This document shows positions 1 to 11,699 of a DNA stretch of 64,000 nucleotides, piece by piece (the first letter of the stretch is position 1; every line of letters starts with the position of its first letter). The stretch spans positions 595,792 through 659,791 of the forward strand of contig JAKLMB010000024.1 of assembly GCA_022813625.1 (NCBI GenBank). The letters are read 5' to 3'. Below the pieces are notes generated by a model. The model searched no databases. It saw only the letters and a program-made list of their open reading frames with translations, and was not told the DNA's origin. The stretch is from Aaosphaeria pasadenensis (Eukaryota > Ascomycota > Dothideomycetes > Pleosporales). The translations under genes were made by a program, and so were the position numbers.

Positions 1-2
1 GT

Positions 3-293
3 TCTACTCATGAATTATATCACGGGCGGCCGAAAACACAAGGAAAATATGTTGTAGGCCCACTAGTCGGCTGCCATAAGCAAGAATACAAGATCTGTGA
101 AGCGGCGAAAGCGTCTCAAAAACGATATCCTGATATCTGGAAGGCATGCTTCACTGAAGAGGATGCGCTTTACATTGCATTCAATGAAGATGGGAAAATT
201 GAGATTGTATTTCCTATCGAAACCCACAAGGGTGTTTTCAACTGGATACCAGATGGTCGAAGGCCGTCAAGGTGGACCAATCGATTGGACTAA
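3..293 (+). CDS. 3' end of unrecognised protein (partial)
   Basis: The frame is open from the window edge to a TAA at 291-293, giving about 96 residues without a visible start, so this is the last part or last exon of a gene that begins upstream. The peptide is hydrophilic, has two cysteines in the middle (GCHKQEYKIC) and a Trp/Arg-rich end (NWIPDGRRPSRW). I do not recognise a family. It lies about 4 kb from the secreted RNase-like gene on the same strand, but I see no convincing sequence similarity to it. A different frame (97-378) is also open; I prefer this one because it runs unbroken from the edge and has the more protein-like composition. Confidence that it is coding is moderate. Confidence 0.35.
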   Translation, partial: STHELYHGRPKTQGKYVVGPLVGCHKQEYKICEAAKASQKRYPDIWKACFTEEDALYIAFNEDGKIEIVFPIETHKGVFNWIPDGRRPSRWTNRLD

Positions 294-703
294 TCTTTGG
301 AAGGGAATTGAGGAAACTCAACGGCTGTCCTACGCCATAATTCTCTCCTTACTGTATGTCTTCTGTCACAGGGCATAGTAGATTGGTACGACGAAAATAA
401 AAATCCAGCGTTGCAACTAACCAAGGGATATTTTGAGTATATTGCTCACTGTCACTCCGAGAGAAAAAGAACGTCATTTAGTTTAATCCAACAAAGAGAC
501 CAGTTTTTCTATGAACATTGCACAATTTTTCACAGTGCAAATTGATGTTCAATGATGAATTTTATTAAGTTTGGATAGGTTCATAAGTCACGCTGGAACA
601 GAATGGTGTTTTCATTCTCAGATGAGCATAATTTGTCAAGTTGGAAATTATTCATTGAAACATCTTTACCAATGATCTAACTCTTGTGATGTGTACAAAG
701 CCT
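294..703. other. Intergenic, nothing recognised
   Basis: AT-rich sequence between two gene 3' ends. No gene, repeat or RNA is apparent. Confidence 0.4.
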
Positions 704-3120
704 CTATTTAGGAACTGCCTTGCCCGCACCTTGCGTAAGAGGATTGTAATTCTCCGTCCTCGGCAACGCGGGTAAGATCTGGCTCACCCATGCAATCACC
801 TGCGGAGACCCAAATGTGAGCTTGCAACCAGTAGCCGTTGTATGCATCTGAACATCCGAGCTTGAGCCTGACTCATGAAAACTGCTAGATGCCGACCACG
901 GACCCCATCCAACCGACGCACTTCCTGAATTGCTATGCGAATCGAAGTGCTCCTCGATATGCTTGGTGCTGCCGCTAAACTCAATTGTAGTATCCGCCGC
1001 GACAATGAATGAAGTTGGGTACGCTGGGAATTGATCGTACTGGTCGATGGTAGCGGCATCTTGTGATGCAATGAGGCGGTGGAGTCCTAGTGGACCTGGG
1101 CTGATCTTGACACCCTCCGCGACTTCCAAGTCGACATCTTGGAATAATTCACCATACAGCCATGGACGATTAATGTTGACAACAAGTGCGGAAAACGAGA
1201 CGCTTATGTCGCAAGAAGCCATATCACTTTGCATGCTGGAGTGTGACTCGTCATGAGAGTAGGACCCGCCTACAGACCAAAGACCAAACCCAACAGATCC
1301 TCCGACAGTCATTCCCCAGCTTGACTCCTCACTATGTGTTTTCTGGTCCGTGGCCGAAAACGCAAAATTGATGGTTGACCAGGGGTCTGCATCATCGGAA
1401 CTCTGCCCAGTCCCTCCAGCAGCAGCGGTTGTCCCGGGCGCTGGCGGTGGGGGTTTGTTTAATCCAAAGCTTGCCTTTGCCATCTCATCGCCCTCTCCGG
1501 CAAAGGTAGTACCATTGGCGGTATCTTTGTCATCGGCATCCTTTGGAGCCGTCGAACCGGTGATGACTGGTACAGTGATAGGCTCACCCTTGATTTTGGC
1601 GATGCGCAAATCCTGGAGCTGTTTGATTTGAGCGTTGATCGTTGTGATCTTCGACCCAATCCAATTCTGGACGTCAGTCTTCGTAGTGCCGGACAAAGTC
1701 ATCATTTTGTAGTCTTTGTCTTCCAGATTCGCCTGCGATAAAGCAATTTTGGAATCTTGAAGCGCCTTTTGAGCTGCTTTGACCTTGGCTACGGCGGGAT
1801 CGATCAATAATTTCGCGGCCGCCTCCGCCTTTGCCTTGTCTTCTTTTGATAAATCGGGCTTGTTTACAGCAACACCTTGATTATACCTGATACCAGCCAG
1901 TTCGGCTTGTGCATCGTATAGATTATTGGTGGCCGTGGTTACATTGGCCTTTTTCTTCTCCAATTCCAAGGTAGTAGACGCCGTGACTCCTTTGACTGGA
2001 TACTCGGATGGAGATTTCGTAATCTTGGTGTTTGTCGTATTGTAGGAGTCGAGCAACGATGATAGTCTAGCGATCTCGGCGTCAAGTTGGCCAAGTGTGT
2101 AATTTCCGTTACGTTGATACCAACCCTCAGCCTTACGCTTGCAATATGTTGCCCATCGACCGGGGGTGAGTGCAACTCCATAGACTTCGTTGGCTCCATC
2201 TGCATCGGGAATCGTGGAGTTGCGCAATGACTCTTTGCTTGCTTCAACCCGCGCCATGATCGAATCAATGTCAACCATGCCAAAGTTGTAGTCAACATTA
2301 TATTTGCTGCCCGAGACAACCCAGTCCATCCATGCAGCCTGAGTTGCCGACTTGTACTTGAAAAAGTTCTCCTGGTTCCAGTCATTGATATACTTCTTCT
2401 GTCTACCCATATAGTCCGGCCCGGACGATGGTGGAAAAAGTTTTTCTGCTCTGTCTGTATCTCCTATTAGAGAATGTTTCCGTATTGTCATTGGGAAAGG
2501 TGTATCATGGAATATAGGATAATAGAAAGGCTGGGGATTAACACTTACTTTGAGCTTCAATCTTGGCAGTATCCCATTCAGCGCGAGCTTTGCCCCACGC
2601 AAGCTGCTTTTGGACGTAAATGTCCACGATGGACCTCCCGCCCTCCTTCGTTTTGAGGAACGCCATGGCATCGTCATATCCTTTCTGACCTGGACTCCTT
2701 ACCCCTCTGCCACTACTAATTGTCGCTTTGGCAGGGATCAGACCGTCCAAAGCACGCGAGTAGCTTCTTGCTACACTTTTACCTGTATTTCCGATCTGTG
2801 TGCAAAGAGTTAGTGGTTACCTAAGTAGTAGTTTGGGTCGGACTCACCATGATGTTGGCAATCGGTATCATACCATCGACAAGACGAGCCTCGGACTGTC
2901 GGACTGTCGTAGGCGCAACGGCATGCTTTCGAATGTCATAGACGAAGGAGCCGCCTGAGTCATAATCTTCAAGGTCAATGACCGTCCCAGGAATGGAAAT
3001 CGTCAGGTATTGTTCGGGCGCGACGGGCAATGAAGCAGCAATGGCATTACGGAGAAGTGTGCTCACACTGGCGATGGACTTGACCGCTTCGTCCTGGAGT
3101 TTATTGAGGTCGGGAGCCAT
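704..3120 (-). CDS. Unknown 759-residue protein, helical middle and Ser/Gly beta-like C-terminus
   Basis: Three exons on the minus strand: 3120-2848, 2795-2549 and 2463-704; both introns are GT-AG and the joined frame is unbroken (760 codons with stop). The start is the ATG at 3120 (MAPDLNKLQ); an upstream in-frame TTG is not a likely start. There is no signal peptide. Residues about 200-420 are Lys/Ala/Glu-rich and probably helical or coiled-coil. Residues about 550-590 and 670-700 are two stretches of alternating Ser/Gly and aromatic or hydrophobic residues (for example GGSVGFGLWSVGGSYSH and GSASVGWGPWSASSSFH), a pattern typical of amphipathic beta-hairpins. Between them is a conserved-looking core with NINRPWLYGELF. 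I do not know a named family. A pore-forming or beta-barrel-like fold is only an inference from the alternation. Confidence 0.75.
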
Positions 3121-4031
3121 TTTTGTAATGAATGGAGTGAAGAACAATGGATGCAACTACCAGACTGCAGTTCCAAACGACCGTCTCCGAAACCTTTTAT
3201 AGTGGCCCTCTTCGGCTCGAAATCCTCGAGGTCGCGCAACTTGGACACTGCGCCCGCAAACGAGCTGATATTCTGGAACAGCCTCGAGTGGTATGGATAT
3301 GGAGTCACTCGCATGGTGGCTGTTGGAAGACTAATCTATGGCCTGTAATCGGTATTAGGCTTCGCGGGATACGCGGAAATGGTTGACCTGTCCGATGGAG
3401 CCGTCTTGCAATAATGTGCTACTCGTGCCACGCCTACAGGTTAATATTGCTCTGACTTTGCCAATAATGCTCAACTCAGGTATGCCACAGCGTCTTGCTG
3501 GAAGCTGAAGTGGACAAAATCGATCACGCATACAGCATTATGGTTGTCTCGAGCGTCGACCTGTCAACCCAATTGGTTCGCGGTTCCAAGTAGATTTGGA
3601 TGAAGCGGTGGCTCGTCGGTTATTTTGACGATTTATGACGGATTCGTCCATGTGGCGGAGGCTAGAACTAGATTGTGATGGACTTGGGCTGCATGCGGAT
3701 TCGCTTGCGGGAAACCCGAGATCTTTGGAGCAATACCACCACATTTGACCGTAGCTGAATGGTTGCCGTGTCTGCATTCGTCTCGTATATAGTAGAATGA
3801 TATTCTCAATTGGTCTCGAAAACCTCAGCTACTCCCACAATCCGGAGCCTAGGCTCTCGATAACAATTGCTTCATGTCCCAAGGCTGGCTGTGTGTGCCG
3901 CCCCACAGAACCACGGCACTGTGTCTCACCTAACTTGTTCTTTGTCATCTGAAGGTTTGAAAACATGTTTTTATACCAGCCAAGTGTCAATGTTTTCACA
4001 TCTTCCTTTCATCGACTTTTCAAAGATCAAT
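3121..4031. other. Intergenic, divergent promoter region
   Basis: Lies between the divergent 759-residue protein gene and the RNase-like gene. Short ORFs here have no recognisable product. No RNA gene or repeat seen. Confidence 0.4.
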
Positions 4032-4730
4032 ATGAGGTTTCTCCCCTCGCTCTTTATCGCTGCGAAATGTATTTCAGTTGCTTACGCTAGTCGTACAAGC
4101 AACGGCCAGACTCCTCTAGGTGACGAGTCCCGTGAATATAATGTAACAGATGGATCAAAGCTTCATACCCTGGATGGCGAGTACGAGTGGGAGTTACGTG
4201 GAACGCTTCCTTCTTCCACCTTTTACTGCCCTCCCAAAGTTCAGAGTAAGACTTGCCTTACCATGTCTGGTCTCCGCACCTGTATCTATTATAGTATTTA
4301 ACTTGATCAATAGAAGAAACACTCTCAAAGACGGATGTGATCAACGCGTTGGATCGGGCCAGTAACGTCTATTACAACAAGAGTCGGAAAAATTGCAAAA
4401 ATCGTCAGTCTATCTACATTTCATCCACGCTACATGCTGATAATGTCCATGGGCACAGCCAACAGAGTATATCCAAAGCTGTACTCGGGCTACAACGGCG
4501 TTAATTTTCCGGATTGTCCAAGACGTAACAATCTGGCATTGTATGAGTTCCCGATTCTCAAAGATGATACCTTCTGTGCCCAAACCAAGAAGGATGTTGG
4601 AATCTACCGAGTAGTCTATACAGAAGGATGGAGTGACGACAACCATCAAGAGCCGCGATACATAACGTACTGTGGTGTCATTTACCATCGAGACAAGGAC
4701 TTTGCGGTCTGCCACCCAAAAGGCATGTGA
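4032..4730 (+). CDS. Secreted RNase T1/N1-like protein, candidate effector
   Basis: Three exons, 4032-4245, 4317-4403 and 4459-4730, give 190 residues. The N-terminus MRFLPSLFIAAKCISVAYA is a signal peptide. The C-terminal 90 residues match the guanyl-specific RNase fold: YPKLYSGYNGVNF (105-117), LYEFPIL (128-134), YRVV (150-153) and CGVIYH (172-177). Against RNase T1, Glu130 fits catalytic Glu58, Arg151 fits Arg77 and His177 fits His92, whereas Lys107 stands where T1 has His40. Six cysteines follow the signal peptide, consistent with secretion. Established knowledge: RNase T1-like folds are recurrent in secreted effectors of plant-associated fungi, often with lost catalysis. Here three of four core residues remain, so reduced activity rather than none is possible. 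Splice choice is fixed by frame; the second exon acceptor at 4316 avoids an immediate stop. Confidence 0.85.
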
Positions 4731-5661
4731 AAGGACAGGAATCGAAATGGACAGCGTGAAATAATAATCTGGCCGTCCGTTTTTCATTTATATATCTTGA
4801 AAACATCCTTTGGGGGTTGTATTGGCTGGGGTGAATTGATAGGAAATAAATGAGCTAGGTTTTCCTTCGATGCTCCAATGGTTCGAAAATGGCGAGTCAT
4901 TGCAGAAGGAATACGTTTGATACAAATCACACCGGAGCACATGATTCTCTCGCGGAGGCGGTAGGAATGTGTCTTATCGCTTCTAATCTCGTAAAATAAA
5001 CACTTCCTTTAAGTTCAGGGTATGCTCTTGATGTTCAGTGTACAGTGTGGGATTGCCGTAGCATTCACCTACAACATTCCGCCACAGCTACATTCCGGCT
5101 GTTGAGTGGCTTGCATGCCTAACATGTCGAATCAATACACGCTTATGTGCGATTAGCTTCCAGCCCAATATGGTGGGGAGTGGTGGGTGAATGGGTGTAT
5201 TGTAGTTTGTGTTGAAGTGAAAAGTCCGCATCATGGACTCTAAAACTATAGCACTTGACTTATTATCATACTTGGAGGATTTTGGATCTATACAGTGCTT
5301 AATAGTCATGATTATACCAAGTCCAACCGTACAGATAGCACAACAGTATAAAGAAGGGAATAGCTTGTATACGAGCCTGGTACTTCTAATTATCTATAGT
5401 AGCCGCCGGAATCAGATGTGTGATTCTTTATACCAATAAAATATTATTTCATGACCGAGTTACCTCCCGGGTATACCTTAACGCCGTTTGTTTGCCCAGA
5501 AGGAATGTTGGAAGTATCATGCGCTAATGACGATCAGTCGTCTTCGTCTTGTACTTGAGGGCCATACTCCCCGAAGTGCTTCTTGGACTGGAGACAATCA
5601 TGATCTCCAGGCCGTGTCAAGAAACCCTTGATATTGCATGGACCAGGTGCAGTAAATTGCA
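4731..5661. other. Intergenic, nothing recognised
   Basis: Between two convergent genes. Only short ORFs without recognisable motifs. Confidence 0.4.
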
Positions 5662-6931
5662 TCAGGATGGCTTACTGGCAAGTCGCTTGTCTTGTTCTTC
5701 TTTGGGAAGGGTATCCCATTCAGCCACATTTTTATCCTACGCAGGTGTCAGCAGGAATACTAATTGAAGGGATTTGCGTGGCTCAGCTTACCCATTCAGC
5801 AACACATTCAGGCTTCCAGTTACACTTCTCAACCTCACCGTACATGGGATGGTTGAGACGAGGGTGCAAGGTAGGCCACCCTGAGGCGTGATAATGGTGC
5901 TTGACCAGCGCACCCCGTGAGTCATGGTTTCCGGAATCAGAGTGTCCTTGCCCAGCTGCGAAAGCTTCGACATTGAGTACTAGTATGCCGTTGATCAACT
6001 TTGATTCAGCCAGGTTGTGGAATGTATCCCATGTCACTGGCTTTCCGTGGTTTTGCGCAGTCATCTGCTCCAGAATAGCTTTTGTAAATGCGGATGGACC
6101 TGTTCCACTAATGACCTCATTGAAGTCCAGTTGTAGTTCTGAAATAGAGACGCCCTTTTGCTTCGAGAGATCGTGGATCCATTCTTGGATGTTCTCCACA
6201 AGTCTCATCATGACGGGTAACCTAGGCTTGGCTGCGAATGTCCATTGGCAGAAAGATTCACACTTGGATCCTAGAACTGGATGTGATTTGAACGCAGGCT
6301 CGTCAATCTCTATTCCGATGATGAGATCCACGTCGTGCGCATCATATCGCTCGGGGATGAATCGATCAATGGGTCGTAGGCATTCTACGTCGATATCGGC
6401 ATACACCCCACCTTCCGCGTACATGACCAAGTAGCGGAGAAGGTCCGCTTTGATAATCGTGATGTTGAGTTCTCGGTAAAGGCTAACGATATCTGGTCGG
6501 TTGAGGCCATGGACTCCATAATGCCATTCAAGATACTGAACAGCGTTGTCGTCCGTCAAAACCTCATATCTGTGAGCAGGATTCCGCACCGCCCATGTTT
6601 TCGCAGTATCAGAATCCCTTTGGTCAAATGTGAGTGGGCTCGTCTTCCAAGTCTGCCAGATCTTGCGAGGGATCAGTGTGGTGCTCGACTGTAGAGGCTG
6701 CTGATACCTCAGCTCCCGCTTGTACTTGTGCGCGGCTCGGATGGGTGCGGTAACGAACGAAGAGTTCAGAATAAGAACAAGAAGCAAAACGAGGAGAATA
6801 TATGCCGGCAACACTCTCCGTACTTGGGTTGTCAGTCTACTGCGAAAGTGAGACGCAATTGGGGAGTGTGCGGGCATTCTGGTATTGAGATGAAGCTGAA
6901 GAGGACGAGGTCTGGCAGAGCGAGTGCGCAT
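5662..6931 (-). CDS. GT32 family glycosyltransferase (Och1/MIPC-synthase-like)
   Basis: Exons 6931-5792 and 5736-5662 encode 404 residues. A single membrane segment (YILLVLLLVLILNSSFV, about residues 43-60) after a basic N-terminus indicates a type II Golgi enzyme. The catalytic region shows IPRKIWQTWK (about 87-96) and LRYLVMYAEGGVYADIDVEC, with the DxD metal and nucleotide-sugar motif (ADID) typical of GT32 (DXD sugar-binding family), which includes Och1 mannosyltransferase and inositol-phosphoceramide mannosyltransferases. The small last exon supplies a hydrophilic tail (KEEQDKRLASKPS). It is transcribed away from the acyltransferase gene next door with an 850-bp shared upstream region, which would suit co-regulation. 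Acceptor sugar and substrate cannot be told from the sequence. Confidence 0.88.
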
Positions 6932-7780
6932 GCTGAGGTTTTCACGAAATTACGATCAAGACGGGATATTGGGAGAACCCTGGGAGCCATGTACAAATCC
7001 ATCAACAGAGCCTCCCATGTCCATGGAATCTTCATGCCTGCGCATGGGCCTCGGCGATATTCAATCTTATGAAAGGATTCGCCCTCGGCACGTACGATAC
7101 GATGCCCTCCACAGCATCAAATGGCAAGGAACAGTAGTATTGAGAACTGCATGTGTTGGGGAGGTTGGGACAATCACTTCGGCGTCACGAGCAGAAAGGA
7201 GTATCCAACACCGCCAAGCTAAAGCTTATTTGGATAGCAGAGGTGTCTACAGAGTTCACTAGCTTGTTTCCAGGCCGTGTCCTGGATGAATTCATCTGGC
7301 TCCAGGTCGAGCCCTTATGCACGACGTGCATAAAGTCCCAGGAACCTGCAGTCGCATCGTCATCCCGCCAGGGACCACCATATGAGGAGGCTCACATGTC
7401 CGCAAAATCAGTGCGAGGCTCATCCGCGGTTGGATTTTCAACGTTCAAGTCTCATCCAACTGTTGTCGATCTTCTTGTCTTTAGGGCGGGGCAATTTACG
7501 CTTATCCCCGCATTGGCAAATTACCCCGGACTACCCTGGCCTAATCCATGTAACGTCCTCGTTGAACCCGCGTCTGTCCCCGTATTATTGCGCGAGATAG
7601 TGATGCTTGGAGATAGCTTGTGTTGTGATCCGTGCTGGCGCGTCTTTCAGCATCTGACACTTGCAAGCCCAATAATCGTGCCCCTCTGGTGAGATGGTTT
7701 TTTAAGGTCTCATCGACGGCAGGTAGTTCGCCATCGACTTCAACCCTGAAGTTTTTGTTGCCATCACTGATCATTTGAAC
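6932..7780. other. Shared upstream region of GT32 and acyltransferase genes
   Basis: 849 bp between divergent starts. ORFs here are shadows without domain features. No clear operator repeats seen. Confidence 0.4.
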
Positions 7781-9265
7781 ATGCCTTCCAAACTCGATGG
7801 TCCACTCGACAACGGAGAGCTGGAAGACGTTGCTTTGTACTCCTCGAAGTGGATGCCCATACGAGCTTCGAGATGGAGTGTGGATCTTGTTCGCCCTGAA
7901 TTTCTGGCGCTGAGATCTCGAGGCCCTAAAAAGCCCATGCGACGAACGGCGTGGCTGGACGGCCTTCGGGGCTTCGCAGCACTCATGGTTTACATTCATC
8001 ACAATCAACTATGGGCACACAACCTCCAGGGCAATCTCATATTCGAAAATGCTTTTGGTTACGAAGGTCGGCGGTACTTCGCTGCCTTGCCCTTCATTCG
8101 CCATTTCTTCTCCGGAGGCCACTTCGCCGTTGCAATATTCTTCGTCATCTCTGGCTACGTTCTCTCCATCAAATCTTTAGATTTGATACAAAAAGGACAC
8201 TACCAGACTGCGGCAGACAGCATTGGGTCTGCGCTATTTCGTCGTTGGGTTAGACTATACTTCCCAGTCATTTGCATCACCCTTCTTTTCCTGTCCTACA
8301 GACACTGGTCTCAGATATGGGTCGATGTCGCTGAGTTGAAGCCCACCTACCGAGAAGAGCTCAAGAACTGGTATTATTCTTTCAAAAACTACAGCTTCGT
8401 CTTCTCAGAAAGCATATATGAATTCTCGAATTCATACCAACCACATGCTTGGTCGATCCCAATCGAATTCAAAGGCTCAATCATCGTTTACACCACTACA
8501 TCAGCACTGGCTCGCTGCACAAGGAATGCACGTCTGTGTTGCGAAGTAGGACTCATAGTCTATTTCTTATACGTGGTAGACGGCTGGTATGGCGCGCTGT
8601 TTGTGTCAGGCATGCTTCTCAGCGATCTTGATCTTCTTGCCTTGGCTGGCCAACAACCTAAAATCTTCACAACGCTCGAGGGATTCAAAGAATTAATCTT
8701 CTTCCATCTTTTCATTGTAGCCCTGTATCTGGGCGGTGTCCCTTCCGCTGATTCGCCAGATAGCGAGCATTTACTCTCAAAATCACCTGGCTGGAGATGG
8801 CTGTCGCATTTGAAACCTCAAGCAGTCTTCAATCCCAAGTGGTTCTACTTATTTTGGGCCGCTGTACTCACGGTCGCCTCAGTACCGCGACTGCCCTGGC
8901 TCAAGGGCTTCTTCGAAACACGGTTCTGCCAATATCTCGCTCGGATTTCCTTTGCTCTTTACTTGGTACATGGGCCAGTCATCTGGATACTCGGAGATCG
9001 AGTGTACGCTGCAGTGGGGTTTGCGAGAGATGTTCAGAAAGATCACATTTCTAACTGGATCGGTGCCTTCCCTCTTTCGACACAAGGCCCAATGGGTTTT
9101 GAACTCGCATTTTGGGCTTCACAGATTGTTATTCTACCTGTGACATTATATGCGGCAGAGGTTGCGACCAAGCTCTTCGACGAGCCGAGCGTAAAAATAT
9201 CGAACTGGCTTTACAAGAAAACGTTGCAACCGAGCTTACCACAGACTCCGTTACGCAATGCCTAA
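7781..9265 (+). CDS. Acyltransferase-3 family membrane protein
   Basis: Single exon of 494 residues; the ATG at 7781 (MPSKLDGPLD) is chosen over an upstream TTG. The sequence has the acyltransferase-3 (PF01757) hallmarks: WLDGLRGFAALMVYIHHNQ (about residues 57-75, with the conserved His pair), GGHFAVAIFFVISGYVLS, RRWVRLYFPV, and a series of about ten hydrophobic segments ending near residue 470. Family members transfer O-acyl (often acetyl) groups to sugars or lipids at a membrane. Neighbours are GT32 and GT8 glycosyltransferases, so O-acylation of a glycan or glycolipid is the most economical inference. Donor and acceptor are unknown. It has no intron. Confidence 0.88.
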   Translation: MPSKLDGPLDNGELEDVALYSSKWMPIRASRWSVDLVRPEFLALRSRGPKKPMRRTAWLDGLRGFAALMVYIHHNQLWAHNLQGNLIFENAFGYEGRRYFAALPFIRHFFSGGHFAVAIFFVISGYVLSIKSLDLIQKGHYQTAADSIGSALFRRWVRLYFPVICITLLFLSYRHWSQIWVDVAELKPTYREELKNWYYSFKNYSFVFSESIYEFSNSYQPHAWSIPIEFKGSIIVYTTTSALARCTRNARLCCEVGLIVYFLYVVDGWYGALFVSGMLLSDLDLLALAGQQPKIFTTLEGFKELIFFHLFIVALYLGGVPSADSPDSEHLLSKSPGWRWLSHLKPQAVFNPKWFYLFWAAVLTVASVPRLPWLKGFFETRFCQYLARISFALYLVHGPVIWILGDRVYAAVGFARDVQKDHISNWIGAFPLSTQGPMGFELAFWASQIVILPVTLYAAEVATKLFDEPSVKISNWLYKKTLQPSLPQTPLRNA

Positions 9266-10250
9266 AATATTTTATTTAGTGGTGGCCCAGTACCTATAAT
9301 AGAACATATTCTCATAATCACGACTGTATCAATAGCTGTACCTGCAAATTTTGCATTGCGAATAAGACGCTCTAAGTTTGCTCGCGTGCTCTCCTCGGTC
9401 TCACATGTCATCTCATGCCGGCATCGGTACGAACAAACCCTAGCAGGATACGAATCCTGTCCCGACTCGGTACAGTACCGATAATCACATCTCTATGTAC
9501 ATGCATCCAAAATATGGTGTAAAACATGGGTTTGAGTCTGAACAGATGCCGTCCTCATCCTTTCGACCTGGTTCCCGTTTACGAAAACATATAATACAAT
9601 TTACCGCAAATCTATCGCAACGAGCACCGCGCATGGGGACACTTCTTGTCTTTGAGTTTTCGCACGCAAGTTGAAGGACTGGCGGTAATGAGTAATAATG
9701 CGCTGGAACCGCCAGGAACCGGTGGCGTGCATAGGGGACAATATTGGGTTTCCTATATGGGATCTTGCTCCGGCCCTACCGTGCCCATAGGGTTCACAGA
9801 TCAGTGGGGTAAAAGGAACACCACCCTTATACCCTCGCCGGCCCCAGCCAATTAAAGTGGATATGTTCTGACATCTTCTCCAAGAGTATTTCTGCAGATC
9901 AGGACCGTTTCTATAAACAGTGGAGTGTGTTGATTTATGCAAGCCTTCGATTTACACCATTGTGTCGATGATCATTAGGCATGCTCATGATCGCCGATTC
10001 TGATCGAGATTGACAGAAGCGTGAGCGCCGTCGTAATATTTGCTCATCAAATCCTCTACACATCATTTGGAAGCACAACTTATCGCGTCGGTACATGCAC
10101 TTTTCCCCAATCGCCAAGCTCCACGCCCCAAGCGACCGTACGGCAAGGGAGCGTTAGGGACCGAGGGGTTTGAATTGCACGTGAAATCCCAACATCGTTC
10201 CATCTAAGCGAAGGTGGACAGAAGGGTACTGAAACACTCACTTCGTCGAC
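9266..10250. other. Intergenic, upstream of GT8 gene
   Basis: 985 bp. A short self-complementary stretch near 9449 resembles a T-arm but no tRNA can be folded around it. Nothing else recognised. Confidence 0.4.
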
Positions 10251-11630
10251 ATGAGGAAAGTGCGCAATCTTGGAGCTGCTGCGTTCGGGGCTGTAGTATG
10301 CATCTGGATGTTCGCACTCCATGGCCCTGACATGTTGCAGCTGTCTCAACTTCGAAATATACATGATCATCATAGCAAGGTAGAGAATAACAGCTCATCA
10401 TCTATTACCATACCATTGGTGCCGGAGCACGGAAACCCTCAAGCGGACGGTGTGCAACCAGAGTCACATTCAACAGAGAGCGTCACTTCCAAGACAAGAC
10501 CTCCGCCAGAACTTCCGCTTTTCTCGTCAACTGCCAATTGGCCTATCAGTTCAATTACCTTGGAAATCCCGGCTGCCTTCCCTGTACCGACCAAAATCGA
10601 GATTCAGAATGATGAATCAACCTCAAGTAACATACCAATCCCAACCGAAACCGTCGCCACCGTTTTCGAAGCAGAGTTTCCGTTTCAAAATGACCTTGAC
10701 CTTGACTTTCCGAGTCACGTATTGAAAGCTCTGAGCAATGAGAAACCATACAATTATCCAACAAATGGAAAGCATACATATGCGTACGCTACATTCATGG
10801 CAACCCGGAACCCGTCCATCAAAGATCCTTACTTCATGGCCATACATTCTCTTATCTACAGAGTGCTATGGTCCCCTAGATCACGGAGCGAAGGATACCC
10901 TTTCATAGTGTTTGTCGGAGACTTCGTTACTATGGAGCAGCGAGAATTGTTGGCGGGGGCCGGAGCCATCGTTCGTGAGCTAGCACCACTCGAATGGAAT
11001 CCAAATACACCTGGTGCACAACACCGTTGGAAGGACTTGTTTGCGAAACTCAACATGTGGAAAGAGACGGAGTTTTCACGCATCCTATTCCTAGATGCCG
11101 ACGCTTTTCCCACCACAAATATTGACGATATGTTTGAACTGGGAGTGAGTCAGCATTGTCTCGACTCCAATCTGGAACCGGATGACTATCTTCTAGATGG
11201 CAGCCCAGTGTGTGAGCCATACGTGTTTGCGGGTGTTCCTCAGAATCCATTCAATGAAACGAATCGGAACATCAACGTTGGCAGTATGGTTTTCTCTCCT
11301 TCAGAAAGGATGCATCAGCGACTGTTGCAGAATTACGTCAAGACGGACAGATATGATTGTATGATGGCTGAACAGGCCTTTCTAAACTGGCAATTTGCCC
11401 CCCAAGGCGCGTTTCCCGCAACACAATTAGACAGGGCGTATGGTGGATTTTTCCCCCAGGAGGATGAAGAAGGGAAGTTGAAGGTTATCCACGAAAAGCT
11501 ATGGGCAGATGACAGAATGTGGATGAAGCGGGAGTGGCTAACCCAATGGGAAGAGATGATACAATTCTACACAAGTCCGGCATTCCTTGAATCGAGGGCG
11601 GCCAGCCTTGGTTTATTTGAAACATTGTAG
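10251..11630 (+). CDS. GT8-type glycosyltransferase, type II membrane protein
   Basis: Single exon, 459 residues. A signal-anchor (about residues 8-24, GAAAFGAVVCIWMFALH) is followed by a Ser/Pro/Thr-rich stem to about residue 165. The catalytic domain begins near YAYATFMATRNP, with FIVFVGDF, WKDLFAKLNMW and the DxD motif in RILFLDADAFPTTNIDDMF, then NINVGSMVFSPS and NWQFAP, the pattern of GT8 (glycogenin/galactinol-synthase-like) enzymes in fungi. Such enzymes use UDP- or GDP-sugars in the Golgi lumen. The stop lies 69 bp from the convergent stop of the oxidoreductase gene. Substrate unknown. Confidence 0.87.
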   Translation: MRKVRNLGAAAFGAVVCIWMFALHGPDMLQLSQLRNIHDHHSKVENNSSSSITIPLVPEHGNPQADGVQPESHSTESVTSKTRPPPELPLFSSTANWPISSITLEIPAAFPVPTKIEIQNDESTSSNIPIPTETVATVFEAEFPFQNDLDLDFPSHVLKALSNEKPYNYPTNGKHTYAYATFMATRNPSIKDPYFMAIHSLIYRVLWSPRSRSEGYPFIVFVGDFVTMEQRELLAGAGAIVRELAPLEWNPNTPGAQHRWKDLFAKLNMWKETEFSRILFLDADAFPTTNIDDMFELGVSQHCLDSNLEPDDYLLDGSPVCEPYVFAGVPQNPFNETNRNINVGSMVFSPSERMHQRLLQNYVKTDRYDCMMAEQAFLNWQFAPQGAFPATQLDRAYGGFFPQEDEEGKLKVIHEKLWADDRMWMKREWLTQWEEMIQFYTSPAFLESRAASLGLFETL

Positions 11631-11699
11631 TAAAATAGCATGGCATTGAACTCAATTAATTCTATCATTTTCTTTCTACAATCAGCGTATCATTCGAAC

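Noticed and set aside
7153..7692. 179-codon ORF in the GT32/acyltransferase promoter
   Set aside because: Composition is unlike protein, it overlaps an opposite-strand ORF, and no motif is present.
9440..9475. T-arm-like sequence GGATACGAATCC
   Set aside because: No acceptor stem, D-arm or anticodon arm can be arranged around it, so not a tRNA.
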